64,000 nucleotides of DNA from Papaver somniferum. Its lineage: Eukaryota; Streptophyta; Magnoliopsida; Ranunculales; Papaveraceae. The notes below the pieces were generated by a model. That model was not told where the DNA came from, did not search any database, and saw nothing but the letters and a program-made list of their open reading frames with translations. The translations under genes and the position numbers were made by a program. The stretch covers positions 236,162,337 through 236,226,336 of the forward strand of contig NC_039358.1 of NCBI RefSeq assembly GCF_003573695.1. Direction: 5' to 3'. Positions 9,321 to 21,781 of this stretch are shown piece after piece. Position 1 is the first letter of the stretch. Every line of letters begins with the position of its first letter.

Positions 9321-11779
9321 TGTTGATAAGCATGTAAGTGCTACATTTTATACCCATATTTATATTATCTAGGACTCGATAATTTGGCTAATAGTATTAT
9401 TTTAGTGCTTTTGTAGAAAGTGCTAGCACTTTCGATCATCGGGAAAAATAATGACTAAATAGAATTACATTGGAGTTTGCGATTCACTGCACCTAACGTG
9501 ACAACACTGGCTCGTGGGCTGCCAAATCGACAAGTCGCATTACTAATTCATTTCACGGCCAGGGGATACTATAGAATGGATACGTTACAAAAGAATTGCA
9601 TATCTTATTCCAAGCATGTCAATTCCACTAACAGCAAAGAGATAAGTGGACCTTGGTGATCAAAGTTATGTTTGGTATTTTCTAAAGAAGTTTACAAGGA
9701 AACGAAAGGTCCTTTGTTAGCTCAATAACGTGAGCTGCACTAGTGGGGTTAAGAGGATAGTAGGACGTGGCTTCTTTCTCCCCATCTCGTTGGTGAAATG
9801 TTCAGAACATTTGGTTTTCTCTACACATTTCCGTTCTTTGCGAGGGGATAAAGAAATACTCATTTACTATCCACGTTGAGCAGCAGGTGGTATTCTTATC
9901 CACGGAAGATGATTTTTGGCAGCAGAAATGTTGATGGAGGTAGCCACAATGGCAGCAGCTCTTCGCAAATGGTGATGGTGGAAATAATTGCAGGTAGTGG
10001 TCGAGTTCATCTTATGAAATGGTGTTGGCTGATGACGGCAATAGAGATGGGTTTTGACCCATCGTGGTCTTGATTGAATGTGAACTGGTGTCGTTAAATG
10101 GTAGAATGTGCTGTACCGGTTGTTGATATGTCTGTGACAATGGAGTCAGTTCTCTGGCAGTTGGCAGCGAAGAGGTGCTGGTGGAGATGGATTTGAGTGA
10201 CGAATTTATGAGCCTAGGCTGCTGGCATCAACTGGAATCAACAACTACAAGCTAATGGTTTTGAGATTCATGAAATGGTGAACTGTTGGTACTCAATAGA
10301 AGAAGATGACTATGCTGATCGGGAGTTTATACTGTTGTGGTCTAGGTAGTGTTCCTGGTTTTGAAGCCGAGCACTGAAATGTGACCGTTGCAGGTGTTGG
10401 TTCGAGTGTCAAATGGAGGGTCCGTTGGCTTGTCGAGAAATTGATAATCCAGAAGTGGCAGAATGTTTCGAGTAAGATGGTAGTTGTCCTTGAAGAAGGG
10501 AAGTATGGATCAATTAATGGAGCAGTACCTTAGTCGAGCAAATTCAGATTGAAGTGTATCTGCCGGTGCTGCAAGCAGCCATGGACGGAAAGAGCTGTAT
10601 CCACGATGGAGAAGCTAAGCATAGAGTTCTCGGCTGGGAAAACTTTGGCAGGCAGAAAACGAGATCCGAGTGGAAGGAGGTTTCGCCGGAGGGAGAAGTT
10701 TTGGACGGACAGAATTGGCAAGCTTATGTTGCATGCGGTTAGGATCCGACAGAATGGAAAGTGGTAGTTGGGTCTGATTTTGGATATCCAATGTTGGACT
10801 GGGCCTGGCAACTTGGCTAGGTCTTCACTGAATTCCTTCGCAACAGAGGATATATTGGAACGAACAGAAAGGGAAAAGAGAGGAGAGCCGGCGACAGAGC
10901 CGAAACAAGGAGAAGGAAAAGGAGGTGCGGCTGTGAAGATACAGAAGGCGAGAACGACTGATTTCATCGTGGCGACGGCGCGATTGTTATTGGTTTATCT
11001 TTCTAATCTCTTAGTCATTTATTTTGTATGAGTTTTGAGAAACCCATAGCTATGTTGTAATTTCTTTGTAACTAGGGTTTATGTTGAAACCACTTTGGAG
11101 CATTAGACCACCTTGATTGAAAACATACATGATTTTGAGGCTATTTTGATTTGAATAAATTAATTCTATGATCTTATTTATTGATTAATCGAAATATGAG
11201 TTGTTGCTTCACTGGTTTCGTATAACCTTTGTGCATAATTGTTAGGATCGAAAATATATTTGTCTATTTATTTGATATTTCATGCTTGGGTTAAATCCTT
11301 TGATGGGTATGCTTAGAATAGCCAGGTATTATTTGAGAACATGTATTTAGTTTCGTATAAATTTCTCGCTAATGCAATTTGATGGTGCCTGCTTTGGTTT
11401 AGTCTTTTGATGTGCCATGCTTAGGGCGTCCCAGTGATATTTGCAACTCTAATATATATAATAGGTGATGTCAACAGAACGAACAATAAATAATTCATGA
11501 ATTATGTTTCATTTCAGTATTTGAATAGAAATAGTGGTGGATACATTAAACCCTGGTTACCAACTCTCCCATTTGATTCGTTTTGTTACTTGAGTTTATT
11601 CTTCTCATTGTCTTTATTCTTTCAAAAATCCAAAAACATCTTTATTTGTTAGTCCATTAGACATATTGATTACGTGTTTCCACCGCTCCTCGTGGGAACA
11701 ACCTGTACTTGCCATTGTTCTACTAGTTAGACACCGTGCAATTGGGGCTTATATAGATAGATATTTCCGGATCCTATCA
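9321..11779 (+). repeat. 3' LTR (full length, about 2.46 kb) of the gypsy element
   Basis: It starts TGTTGATAAGC after the polypurine tract, ends CCTATCA, and is followed by the target duplication TTTAC. Only its last 540 bp is present in the 5' LTR. Short open frames around 9876-10073 and 10530-11031 show no domain I recognise and I do not treat them as genes. Confidence 0.75.
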
Positions 11780-11784
11780 TTTAC

Positions 11785-13704
11785 TATGTTTGCCACTCAA
11801 TATTCAGTCTGTTTACATAGAAAATGTAATTCTATGTAAGCTTTTACATAGGATCTAGGTCGTAGAGCTTCGGGTGCACAACACTTCAATTTATGTAATC
11901 GATTTCACCAACATGGCCATGCCGTATTGCAATGACTAGTGCACTAGACATGTGCATCGTATCGCGGGTGCCATGACTTTTTTTGCCACTTCAAATATGT
12001 ATCATATGTTTTTGGTGTCTCCAATAGACTAACCACCACCAACTCCAAATCCATGCTTCAAAAAAAAAAAATGCATAAAAAACCTCCAAATCTCATTCTA
12101 GCCCGCAATAGCAAATGAACTTATATGAACTAACTAAATGGCCCTTTTTATCTTTTAAGGGCATAAATTGGTTTTTAGAGGTTAAATCTTATTGCCCAGA
12201 TGACTATATTTTGGATCATGCAAAAGTAAACCAAGGTTTTCCGGATTGTATGGAGAGAGTTTCTGTTGCAATTGTTAATTAGTAGCGCATATACTAAGAA
12301 TTTCGTCATGAATTCTATTTCATATTTTTGTTTTTAATTGAAAAATGTGAAATTCGAATGCTAAGCACCAGAAAGGTACAAAATTTAGCAGGTCGATTTT
12401 ATGATTTTGAAATAAAAAGTTGGGTTAGGATTTCAGGTCAAACATATGTATCCATTTTTTTACGCACCATGAAACAAGTATGTACTTATATGTTATAAAT
12501 ATTCAAATGTCTATCATATCATTTTTGTTAATGATTTCTCACATATTGCTCATGACGCTCATCTTTCTCCCATATAAAGCACTATAGAGTATTATCGTCC
12601 CGCTTATTTATGTATATCTACTTTTTGTAGGGTAGTTTAATTGGCTATGTGATACTACCCGAAAAAAATTAAACTTGATATTATCCGGATCTGATTCTGC
12701 AAACAAATATCCATTGAAAATGAAATGTAGGTGGGAGTTGAAGTTATGAGAAGCCTTATGAACATATATATTCGCGATAAATTGGACATTCTTCTCCATG
12801 TTTTAAAAAGATTAATATTACCATATTTCTAATGCTCCTTATTTTCTTTTTTGGTGCATTTTTCTAGACTTTTTTGGTAATCATTTGCGAAAAGGAAAGC
12901 TGTAGGTTGATGGAGTTTTTTAAACGAGTAATCATGTTAAATTTTCAGAGGCATTTTATTATGCAAATTCATAATGATCTCACTCTTGGATTTATTTCCA
13001 ACTAGCTAAGGAATCAATTTTGCAAAGCATAACCATATGAAAAATGTGATTTTTGATTTATATTGTAAGATGTTTATTTATTGTGTAAATTTGGATTCAG
13101 GAAATAGCTTTTTATATCATTTTTCTTCAAGACGCATATATTAGAAGAAATTTCTTTATCAGATTCACAAAATGTAAAAATTTAACAACGGCTATATATA
13201 AAGTGGGTTAAAGCTGAGCCGTTTACCAAAGAAGGAATAAAAAACGGTGAAGTTCCAATATTTTACCCCTCCTTGTCACCGAAAGGAACCTTTTGGACTT
13301 TTTGCAATGTTTCTATACCATTTTTACTCCCATAGTATATTTTCACGACATTTTTTCTTAAAAAAGTGCTTTTGGAGTCCAGTTGTCTGATCTAGAACCA
13401 GTAGAAAATCGTCCTTCACTAGTCAAATGAGTCCGGTTGACCGGTCAAGGACGGGAATGCATTCCTACCGGACTCATATTGTACACTCGAATATAGTGTT
13501 ATTGACTAGTCAAATGAGTCTAGTTGAGCAGATAATTTTTGGAGCGTACTATTAGTGGACTTGAAAAATTGTTCCTACGGCATCCATCATGCAGTCATAT
13601 ACGTCATCATTCATAGTCATGAATAATAATTTTTTTATCATATTTTACCTCTTCGGTTTTGGGGTGAATGTAGCTAAGTGTTGTTTATATTATTAGTTGT
13701 ACAC
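11785..13704. other. Intergenic DNA with spacer copy 2 (about 12200-12800)
   Basis: No gene is seen. About 12200-12800 (caaagtaaaccaagg ... attctgcaaacaaatatcc ... gggagttgaagttatgag) is a diverged copy of about 26820-27300 and, in part, 6280-6570. The rest is AT-rich, without open frames or terminal repeats I can support. Confidence 0.45.
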
Positions 13705-14792
13705 CTACCAAAAAGTCTTAAGAGCACTAGCTTAGCAAACCAATTACAATGAGCTTGACGAAGACCATATTGAGATTTACGGAGTCGACACATCTTACGA
13801 GGAGCACCAGTCGAATATCCTGGAGGAAGTTGCATATATACTTATTCATTACGATCCCCGTGTAGAAAAACATTGTGAACATCGATTTGATGTAACTCCC
13901 AACCATGACCTATTGCGACTGCTAAAAATGTTCTAACCGAAACCATGTTATCTACGGGAGGAAATGTTTCATGATAATCCACCCCTTCCACTTGTCTATT
14001 ACTGAGAAAAACTAAGCGAGCCTTATACCACTTGACAATACCATCAGAATTATATTTAATTTTTAAACCCATTTACAATCAATATCCTTCTTCCCTGGAG
14101 GCAGGTCAGTAATAGATAATGTGTCATTCTTATCAAGAGCACCAATTTCCTTAGACATAGTTGCACGCCAATAGGGAAGGCGAACAACCTCCGCATAACT
14201 GGTAGGTTCTTTAAGAGTAGTAATCGCCGTCAAAAAACGAGTATGATTAGCAGAAAAATTTGCACAAAACACATAATTAGTTATGGGATAAGGCACACCT
14301 GAGAACGTTGACGAGTTAGGAATGGAGGAGCTGGGGTCTATTTTTTTTGACAGTATTACATATATAATCCTTTAACTGGGTATTAGGAACCCGAGTCCGA
14401 ACACTACGTCTAATTGCCGTATCAGAAATACTACATCTGACGGTAGTAGGTAAAGTTACATCATAAGTGTCTCTTAAACTCCCTGACACATTCTGCAAAT
14501 CAGTCTCATAAGTGTCACTTAATCTTTCTGACACATTCTGCAATGTAGTCTCACATGAAACAAAATCATCTCTTAAAGCAACTGATGATCCCGTGACCTT
14601 TGGAATTCTGTCACTGCCTGTGACTAATCGACTTATGGCACTAAAAAAATCCCGTACCTCCCTGGATGGAGTAGCAGTTCTGTCACTACTAGATAAAGCC
14701 CGTTCAGCAGTAGTTCTGTCTCTGCCTCGAGAAGTAGTTGCGCTGTCACCACCGGAATCACACCTTGGAGTGTTGTCACAACCGGAAAACAT
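13705..14792 (-). pseudogene. Ty1/copia reverse transcriptase N-terminal part and linker (relic)
   Basis: Reading right to left, 14296-14063 gives the region before the RT (LPYWRATMSKEIGALDKNDT, ending CKWV). 14072-13842 then gives classic copia RT text (KARLV, YHETFPPV, WELHQIDVHNVFLHGD). Past a frame change, 13840-13708 gives QLPPGYSTGAP and YGLRQA. In complete copia RTs this is followed by the YVDD catalytic motif, which is absent here because homology ends near 13705. 14316-14792 is a low-complexity linker between integrase and RT. Several frame changes make this non-functional. Confidence 0.8.
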
Positions 14793-16462
14793 ATGTACAT
14801 TACTTCCTGGAGCAGTTGTACTGTCACTAGCCTACAATTTCTGTGCTATACCTGAAGTCCTTTCTATCTTGGGGATGTCTGTCACGTTTTGTGACTTTTG
14901 TTTGCATATGTGCTATTTAAAAATCCAGTCATGCCTGTTACTTTTTGTGGCATTTTTGAGTTCAGTGAAGAACTCCCCTTGTCGCGTGATGTGAAGGGTC
15001 AGTGGATGAACCATCCCTATCTCCTGCTAAGCCATCGTCACTATCTCCGGAAATTCTGAAGATGGCGTCTGAAGCTGCTGTCACGCCAGCAGATCTGTCT
15101 GCTCTATTCGGTTCTGCGGATACACACTTGGTACTTCCTTGGTTCAAATTAGCTGGTATTTGAGGACTGTTAGACGCCGAAAAACCAGATTGTTCCGCAG
15201 AAATCACTGACCAGTCATTCACCCCAATTTCATTATTATTATCTTTGTTATTTTTATTATTCGAAGTAACAACCGCGTAAGGGAATTTGTTTTCAAAAAA
15301 CACTACATCTCGAGACACAAAAAATTGCTTTGATTCCAAATCAAACAACCGCCAACCCTTTTTTCCATGAGGATAACCAACAAAGATACATCTCCGACTT
15401 CGTGGATTAAACTTATTACAATCACGAGGCACAATACTTGCATAACACAAACATCCAAATACCCGAATAAGATTATAAATATGAGACTTCCTATGTAATA
15501 ATTCATATGGAGTTCTCCCATTGACCAATGGAGTAGGCGGACGATTAATAATATATCAACACTTAAGATACATTCACCCCAAAACCGAAGAGGTAAATTG
15601 GCTTGAAATCGTAAAGCACGCGCCACATTCAATATATGACGATGTTTGCGTTCAAGTCTCCCATTTTTTTGTGGTGTATCCACACGTGAAGTTTGAAATT
15701 CTATACCATGTTTAGTAAAGAATGGAGTTAAAGGAAGAAATCATGTATCATTATCACTGCACAATTGCGTCCGAGTCATAACACAAGAATTCTGAAAATT
15801 TTGCACCACCTCAGTCTTACATGCCATCAAATAAACCAAACACAACGAGAATAATCGTCGACAATGGCAAGAATATAATGCGCACCGCAAGAAGATGGAG
15901 TACGATAGGGACCCCACACATCACAATGAACTAAATCAAATAAGTCATCTGCTTTATTCTCACTAACAGGAAAAATAGTCCGAGTTTGCTTAGCTTTAAA
16001 GAAAATATCACACGGTTCATTAAGAAATTTCTGACAATCAACTTTATTCGTACCCAGAAGTAAAGAAACAACCTTATTAGACACATGACCTAAACGTCTA
16101 TGCCACAAACAATAATCTTCTCCAGCAGATACTCTATTTGCCGTAATGAGTGTACCACTGTGGAAAATATAGACCCCGTCTCGTTTCTCACATACACCAA
16201 TCATTGTCCTCGTAGTACGGTTCTGTATCACACATAACTCATCAGTCAAAGTGACAATACATTGTAAATCTTTAATTAAACATGCTAAAGAAATCAAATT
16301 GCAATGGAGATCATGAACGAATAAATCACAGAATAGTTTCATATTTTTTTCAAACACCACAGTGCCTTCGCACGGAGCATGAGAGTATGTGCCGTTCGGA
16401 AGCTTTACGGAAGAAAAACCTATTTCATGAGTCTTAAATAAAAATTCTTTACTTCCTGTCAT
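14793..16462 (-). pseudogene. Ty1/copia GAG-pre-integrase and integrase (relic)
   Basis: 16462-15827 encodes a pre-integrase segment with the zinc-binding text CLWHRRLGHVS, followed by the integrase start (DLVHCDVWGPYRTPS, YILAIVDDYSRCVWFI). 15683-15303 continues with the catalytic core end (DTPQKNGRLERKHRHILNVA). 15528-14962 holds the C-terminal part (GCLCYASIVPRDCNKFNPRS and VGYPHGKKGWRLFD). The order matches copia pol on the minus strand. Frame changes near 15520-15830 break the frame. No LTRs or gag could be tied to it, so it is an internal relic. Confidence 0.8.
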
Positions 16463-17067
16463 ATGTCGTGAAGCCCTTGTATCAAATATCTATTTACCAT
16501 AAAGTTTCTCCTACGAATCATTATTTGAAAATTTATGGATTTCCACAATGGTTTTTCATTGGTTATCAGTAAGAGTATTAACAAGACTAAGTCGATCTTG
16601 GGACGATAGAGATCTTCCACCAGAGTTAGTCGTTGTGATCGCTAAATTAGCTATAACAGTTATGGTGTTTATCTTCAACACAAATTTCTGATTTTAAATT
16701 TAAAACGATTCAGTATTTTCTTGCTCAGATGCCATGAAACGACAAGGTAGAGAAGATGAAGATTTTCTATTATCAAAAGCTTAAAATTATAATCTATTTC
16801 TCTAAGACTAAATAGGGAGAACCCAAAAACAAATCTACACCAAAAATAATATCTTTCCTAACCATATATAGAATATATGTATAAATATGCATATCTCCGA
16901 ATATATGTTCATGTTTTATATTTGATTAGGTTTTTTGGGGAACGCGAAATTTCACACTTTTAAAGTCCCTTTACACGAAAATCTCAAGGTAGAAAATGGA
17001 AAACCACAACTTAGCCATCTAAGTATCTATATGAGAGGTGGGAATGTCTGCTCAATGTAAAAGATAT
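16463..17067. other. Remnant 5' of the copia integrase and unassigned AT-rich DNA
   Basis: The first 280 bases continue the copia relic upstream of the pre-integrase segment (probable protease/gag linker, much degraded). After about 16750 I see nothing I can assign. Confidence 0.35.
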
Positions 17068-19546
17068 TGTTAGAGCATTGCTCGGTCGAACTCGCAAGCA
17101 TTGTTATCCCAAGCTTGTTTGTCAATGTTAGTGATCAAAACTATAAGTCTTGGTTTCTAGTCTACTTATAGTAATGTCTCGGACTAGGATAGATTGTGTA
17201 GTTGAGCATTAGACTTCACAACGTTCATCAATTGAAGGCGAAGAACTACTAAGGAGAGCTTGTGGAACTTCATCAACGAAAGGTATGTGGATATTAAAAC
17301 TCATCCATCACTTGGAAAGTCTATTTCTACTTTATCTCCTATATTGAGAAAAAATTGTATTAATATATAGTTGTCGATTATACACATTTGAGATTTTGAG
17401 CTGAGTTTAACTCGCTTACATATTTCTCGGAATATGTGTTGGTAAGCTTTCGCTTCAACCAAGTTCATCCTGATCATGTGAAAATCGCCGAGTAACATAT
17501 TACATGGTTTGTGAGATACAATCATTTGGTGTATACTTGGAATGTTTCATTATGATTATTTCAATAACTTGAAAATTGCTTTGATGCTAATAGTGTGTGA
17601 AAACGGCTATTTTCATCCTCTAAAAAAGTTTCAATGATTAAAATAAGAGTTTATAATACTTAAACATCATTGGATTATAAACATATTGTGCATTCTTGCA
17701 TGTATGTGATCCATGACCGGAACTAAAGTATGCATACCCCTATGCGTACTTGAAGTTGTGAAATTCTGTGTACCAAGTACACATACTGGTACGCATACTT
17801 GCGTAAGGTATTGGTCCGGGAATTTCTGCTGGGATTTGGAAGTGTACTAAGTATGCGTACCCGTTTGCATACTGGCGAACCCAAACTCATACCGGCTACT
17901 TAAGTATGCGTACCCGTTTGCATACTTGAGTAGTTAAAGTTCTAAAATCAGTTGGCTCATGAACTAATACATTTATATATTAATGAATCCATTCTTTGCA
18001 AATCGTGGCTATAATGTTCATGAATTGATTCGATTGAATCAAACCTATTTTTCTTCAATTGTGTTCTTTTATACTTCTATGAGAACATAGCAATTGAACA
18101 ACTCTTTAACTAGTTTCGTTTGTGTCATTTGAACTAGTTATGGTTAAGATGAATAAGGTTGATATGAGAATGTCCATATAGATAACCTCGGTTAACTACG
18201 GTTGAGCCAACATGGTGTACACTTTTAGGTACGGTTACGTAAACCTAAATGAGGTTACATTTTATTTGTGTATAACAAGCTAAGTTCGATATAACGGTTG
18301 AAATATATTAACTTGAATCTAATCAGTTTTTTATCGAACTATGAATATTGAATGCTTTGTTACCAAGGTAACTTAGATTACAAACCCTGATTTGAAAACT
18401 ATATAAAGGAGAACTCTAGCAACTGGGAAACCTAATCCCCACACCACCTGTGTGATATTAGTTGCATAAACTAGAGTCGATTTCTCCTTTAACCTTAGGT
18501 TTTTCAGGAAACTCTGTAGGTTAACGACTTGAAGACTTTATTGGGGTTGTGAAGACAGACCCAACTATTTTCCCTGTAGTTGTGTGTGATCTGGTCTTGC
18601 TGTTTCTATCGTGTTTGAGTACTATATTCTTTAAGATTGGTTCGAGATTTGATATCCGATAGGAAAGATAAAAACTAATCACAAACATCGTTTGTGATTC
18701 CACAATATCTTGTCTCCCTACCATACGATTAAGATTATTGTGAGGTGATTGATATTTCTAGACTGTTGTTCGTGAATATAAGTATGGTATATCAATTGGC
18801 TCTTGTTCACCTTGATTTATCAAAAGATGGAACATAACTTGTAGGTAATTCTGTGGGAGACAGATTTATCTATTCCTATAGACTTTTCCATGTTACACAA
18901 ATTTGTTTATTAAGTCTTCGACTTTGGGTCGTAGCAACTCTTGGTTGTGGGTGATCAGATCAGCTAAGGGAATCAAGTGTGTAGTATCCTGCTGGGATCA
19001 GAGACATAAGGAGCGGAACTGTACCTTGAATCAGTATGAGATTGGTTAGGGTTCAACTACAGTCCAGTCTGAAGTTCATTGGTAGTAGACTAGTGTCTGT
19101 AGCGGCTTAATACAGTATGATGTTCAAATCTGGACTAGGTCCTGAGGTTTTTCTGCATTTCCGGTTTCCTCGTTAAAAAAACTTCTGGTATCTGTGTAAT
19201 TTCTTTTCCGCATTACATTTTGTTATATAATTGAAATATCACAGGTTGTGCGTTGAATCGATCAATTGGGAAATCCAACCTTTGGTTGTTGATTGAAATT
19301 GATTGATCCTTGAACATTGGTCTTTGGTACCGTTCAAGTTAATTCTCTTATATTCAACCGTGCCCGCAAATTCTTATTTTCTGATTGCAGATTGAATTGA
19401 GAAAGAGAGATGCAAAACTCTTTGATATACTTTTCTCTAGATTGAGTCTAACTGTCTAGTTGATTCTCTTGAAAGTATATTGGAGTTTATCTATTTATAT
19501 TTCCAAACGAATTGTTGGGTGTGGTTGTTAGACCCCCGCTTTTTCA
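17068..19546 (+). repeat. 5' LTR of the copia element
   Basis: It carries a TATA box (tatataaagg, 18400-18409). A block at about 17725-17940 contains several inverted 10-12 mers built from GTATGCGTACC and GCATACT. The 3' LTR is a close match along the full length, with scattered substitutions and small indels. Confidence 0.85.
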
Positions 19547-19548
19547 GT

Positions 19549-19560
19549 TGGTATCAGAGC
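19549..19560 (+). promoter_or_regulatory. Primer-binding site (initiator Met-tRNA type)
   Basis: tggtatcagagc lies three bases after the LTR end. This is the standard copia primer site. Confidence 0.85.
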
Positions 19561-19610
19561 AGGCAAACACATTAAAGACCTTATAAGTTTGTGTTTGCAG
19601 AAATCTGAAT

Positions 19611-21763
19611 ATGGACAGATTGAAGTTCTATCTCCATAAACGTACCACCAGTCTTCGATGGATCAAATTACTTATGGTGGAAAATTAGTATGCGTGCGTT
19701 TCTTCAAACGCGTGATTTTCAATCATGGCCGTTTATGTGATTAATGGCTATAATCCTCTGGTAGTTACAGAAGGCGATGTAACAGTTCCAAAGGATATTG
19801 GTAGATATAATGACGTCGAGATTCTTGCTGCAAAGCAAAATTATGATGGGTTAAATGCTATCATTCATGTCATTACCCCAGAGCTCTAGCATCATGTGAC
19901 TACTTGCACAAAGTCTAAAGATGTTTGGGATATATTAGAAACTTTATTTGAAGGGAATACCAGTGAAAAGGAAGCTAGGCTTCAAAACCTAAACTCTGAT
20001 TGGGAAACCTTTGTATGACAGATGAAGATTCATTTGATGAGTTTAATCACAAAGTGTCTGAAATTGTTAATGCATCTTTTACGTTGGGTAAGACTATTCC
20101 TGAAAAGGACATTGTGATGAAAATTCTCAAATCGCTGCCATCTAGATAAGATTCTAAGAAGCATGCCATCGTTGAAAGTAATAACCTTGCAACTCTTTCC
20201 AGAAACACTCTGGTTGGGAAGTTAAATATCTTTGATCATGATCTTACATCCAAATCCGGAAAGGATGTGTCTTTCAAAGCACAACAGAACACTAGATTTC
20301 TTGACAAAAGTAAAAGTGTTTGCATCTCTGAAGATCATCTTTCTGAGCGCTGATTCATCAGATGAAGATCTTGACAAGTTAGTCTCCTTGATCACAAGGC
20401 AGTTTAGGGATCTTCTTTTGAAGAGAAGTAAACGATTCTCCAGAGATAAACCTAGGTCATCAGTTAAACCGCATAATTGTGTTCCTCCTAAAAACAGGGA
20501 TATTGATGAAACTGATGACGAGGATATGCCTCAGTGATTTAAGTGTAAAGGTATTGGTCATTTTGCAAATGAGTGTCCAAACCGAAAGAAATACACTGGG
20601 AACAAAGGTCTAACCGCAACTCTTGATGAAATGTCTGACAACTATGATTCTAATAAAGACGAAAAGTCAAGTGTTGCACTTCTTTGTGAAAGTATTGGTT
20701 TTGATAATTATAGCAATACATACATCAATGTTGATATTCTTTCAGAAGAAATCCCAACCGGTCTGGAAGAAAAAAATGGATCTACCTTTTTCTACTGGAA
20801 ACCTTTTTTTTTCTGATTTTTCAGGTTCCACTATGTGTCTAGCCGCGTACACATCTCAGGCGTCTGAATCATCTTCCAGGTTGACATGCTCTTATTGTTC
20901 TCTCAAAGGCCATGAACTTTCAAAGTGTTTCAAGTTCAAACACAAAATGAGATATGTCAAAAAACTTCGAATCGATTAGCAAACAAGCTCAAACTTGTTC
21001 AAAAATCATCAGAGGTATGTAAACGCGTCTCTTCTTCAAAGAAGTTAGTTTCCAAAGAAAAGACTAGATCATTAGAGAGAAATTTATGGTCTAAACACTA
21101 TGAGAAACATGGTTCTCTAAATTCCTTTCGAAAAAGATATGATGGACAGATTATTGTTCACCCCAGCACAACTTAATTGTGTTGGTTAGTGCATCTTGTC
21201 TCATGTGTCTGATCAAAAGAGACAAGATTATGCACACCTTAGACTTTAGGAAAAGAAAATTCTTTTAGATTTTTTTATTTTTTATTTTCGTGGTTCTGCT
21301 CCGTTGAGCATTGTAAGTCTGAAATTCGTGTCTCTTTTCATATCTAATTGATATTGGAAAGGACTTCCCTGTTTAATAAATAAAAGAGGGTTATTCTCGA
21401 CAATTCTACCCTCTTTAGGATTGAGAGTTGTGCGTGCGCGAACTTGTGTTTAAAAGTTCCATAACCCTACATTCCTTTTTCCTTCTCTTGAAACTATTTT
21501 TATCATAAGACTGCTTGTTGAGATTACCTTGTGATTTCCTCTCACAATTCTGCTTGTATGGATAGTCCAAGCATTATGTCTTCTGATGGAAAAGATGTTA
21601 ATATGATTTTTAAGCCATCAATCACGAAGGAAAAAGATAAATCTTCGTTACCTCCAACTTTGAAAAGAAAAAGAAGGAATGTAAGGAAGCCAAGAGTTGT
21701 TCCTTCAAATTCTCATCAGAAGTTTTTTGATGTTCTTGAAGAGTTGAAGGAAACAAGGAAGTA
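19611..21763 (+). pseudogene. Ty1/copia gag (UBN2-type) with zinc knuckles, broken
   Basis: The region opens with VPPVFDGSNYLWWKISMRAF, the usual start of copia gag. It continues through a UBN2-like body (SKDVWDILETLFEGNTSEKE). Near 20525-20580 is a CCHC knuckle (FKCKGIGHFANECPNRKK) whose preceding codon is TGA. Further on (about 20885-20940) is a second knuckle-like motif, CSYCSLKGHELSKCFKF. Many stops and at least three frame changes break it. The coding text resumes at 21531-21763 (SLPPTLKRKRRNVRKPR) and is interrupted by the MITE at 21782. The intact protein would coat the element's RNA. Confidence 0.75.
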
Positions 21764-21781
21764 GATTCAGAAAATAATGAT

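Larger units (their letters stand above)
6983..11779 (+). mobile_element. Non-autonomous Ty3/gypsy (Tat/Athila-like) LTR retrotransposon
   Basis: The element is bounded by the target duplication TTTAC at 6978-6982 and 11780-11784. The primer-binding site (tggcgccgctgccgggga, 7529-7546) is the form usual for Athila/Tat elements. The polypurine-type tract aagtgtggggg (9310-9320) sits directly before TGTTGATAAGC. The internal region (7524-9320) has only a broken acidic ORF and a hairpin array; no protease, reverse transcriptase or integrase is visible. The 5' LTR is 541 bp but the 3' LTR is 2459 bp, because the 5' LTR has lost about 1.9 kb (see findings). It must have depended on an autonomous partner for its enzymes. 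Confidence 0.85.

Noticed and set aside
10530..10967. 145-codon minus-strand frame and overlapping plus-strand frames
   Set aside because: They lie inside the 3' LTR of the gypsy element, overlap one another on both strands and show no known domain.
13842..16462. An active copia element on the minus strand
   Set aside because: Frames are broken, the RT stops before its catalytic YVDD motif, and no LTRs can be paired with it.
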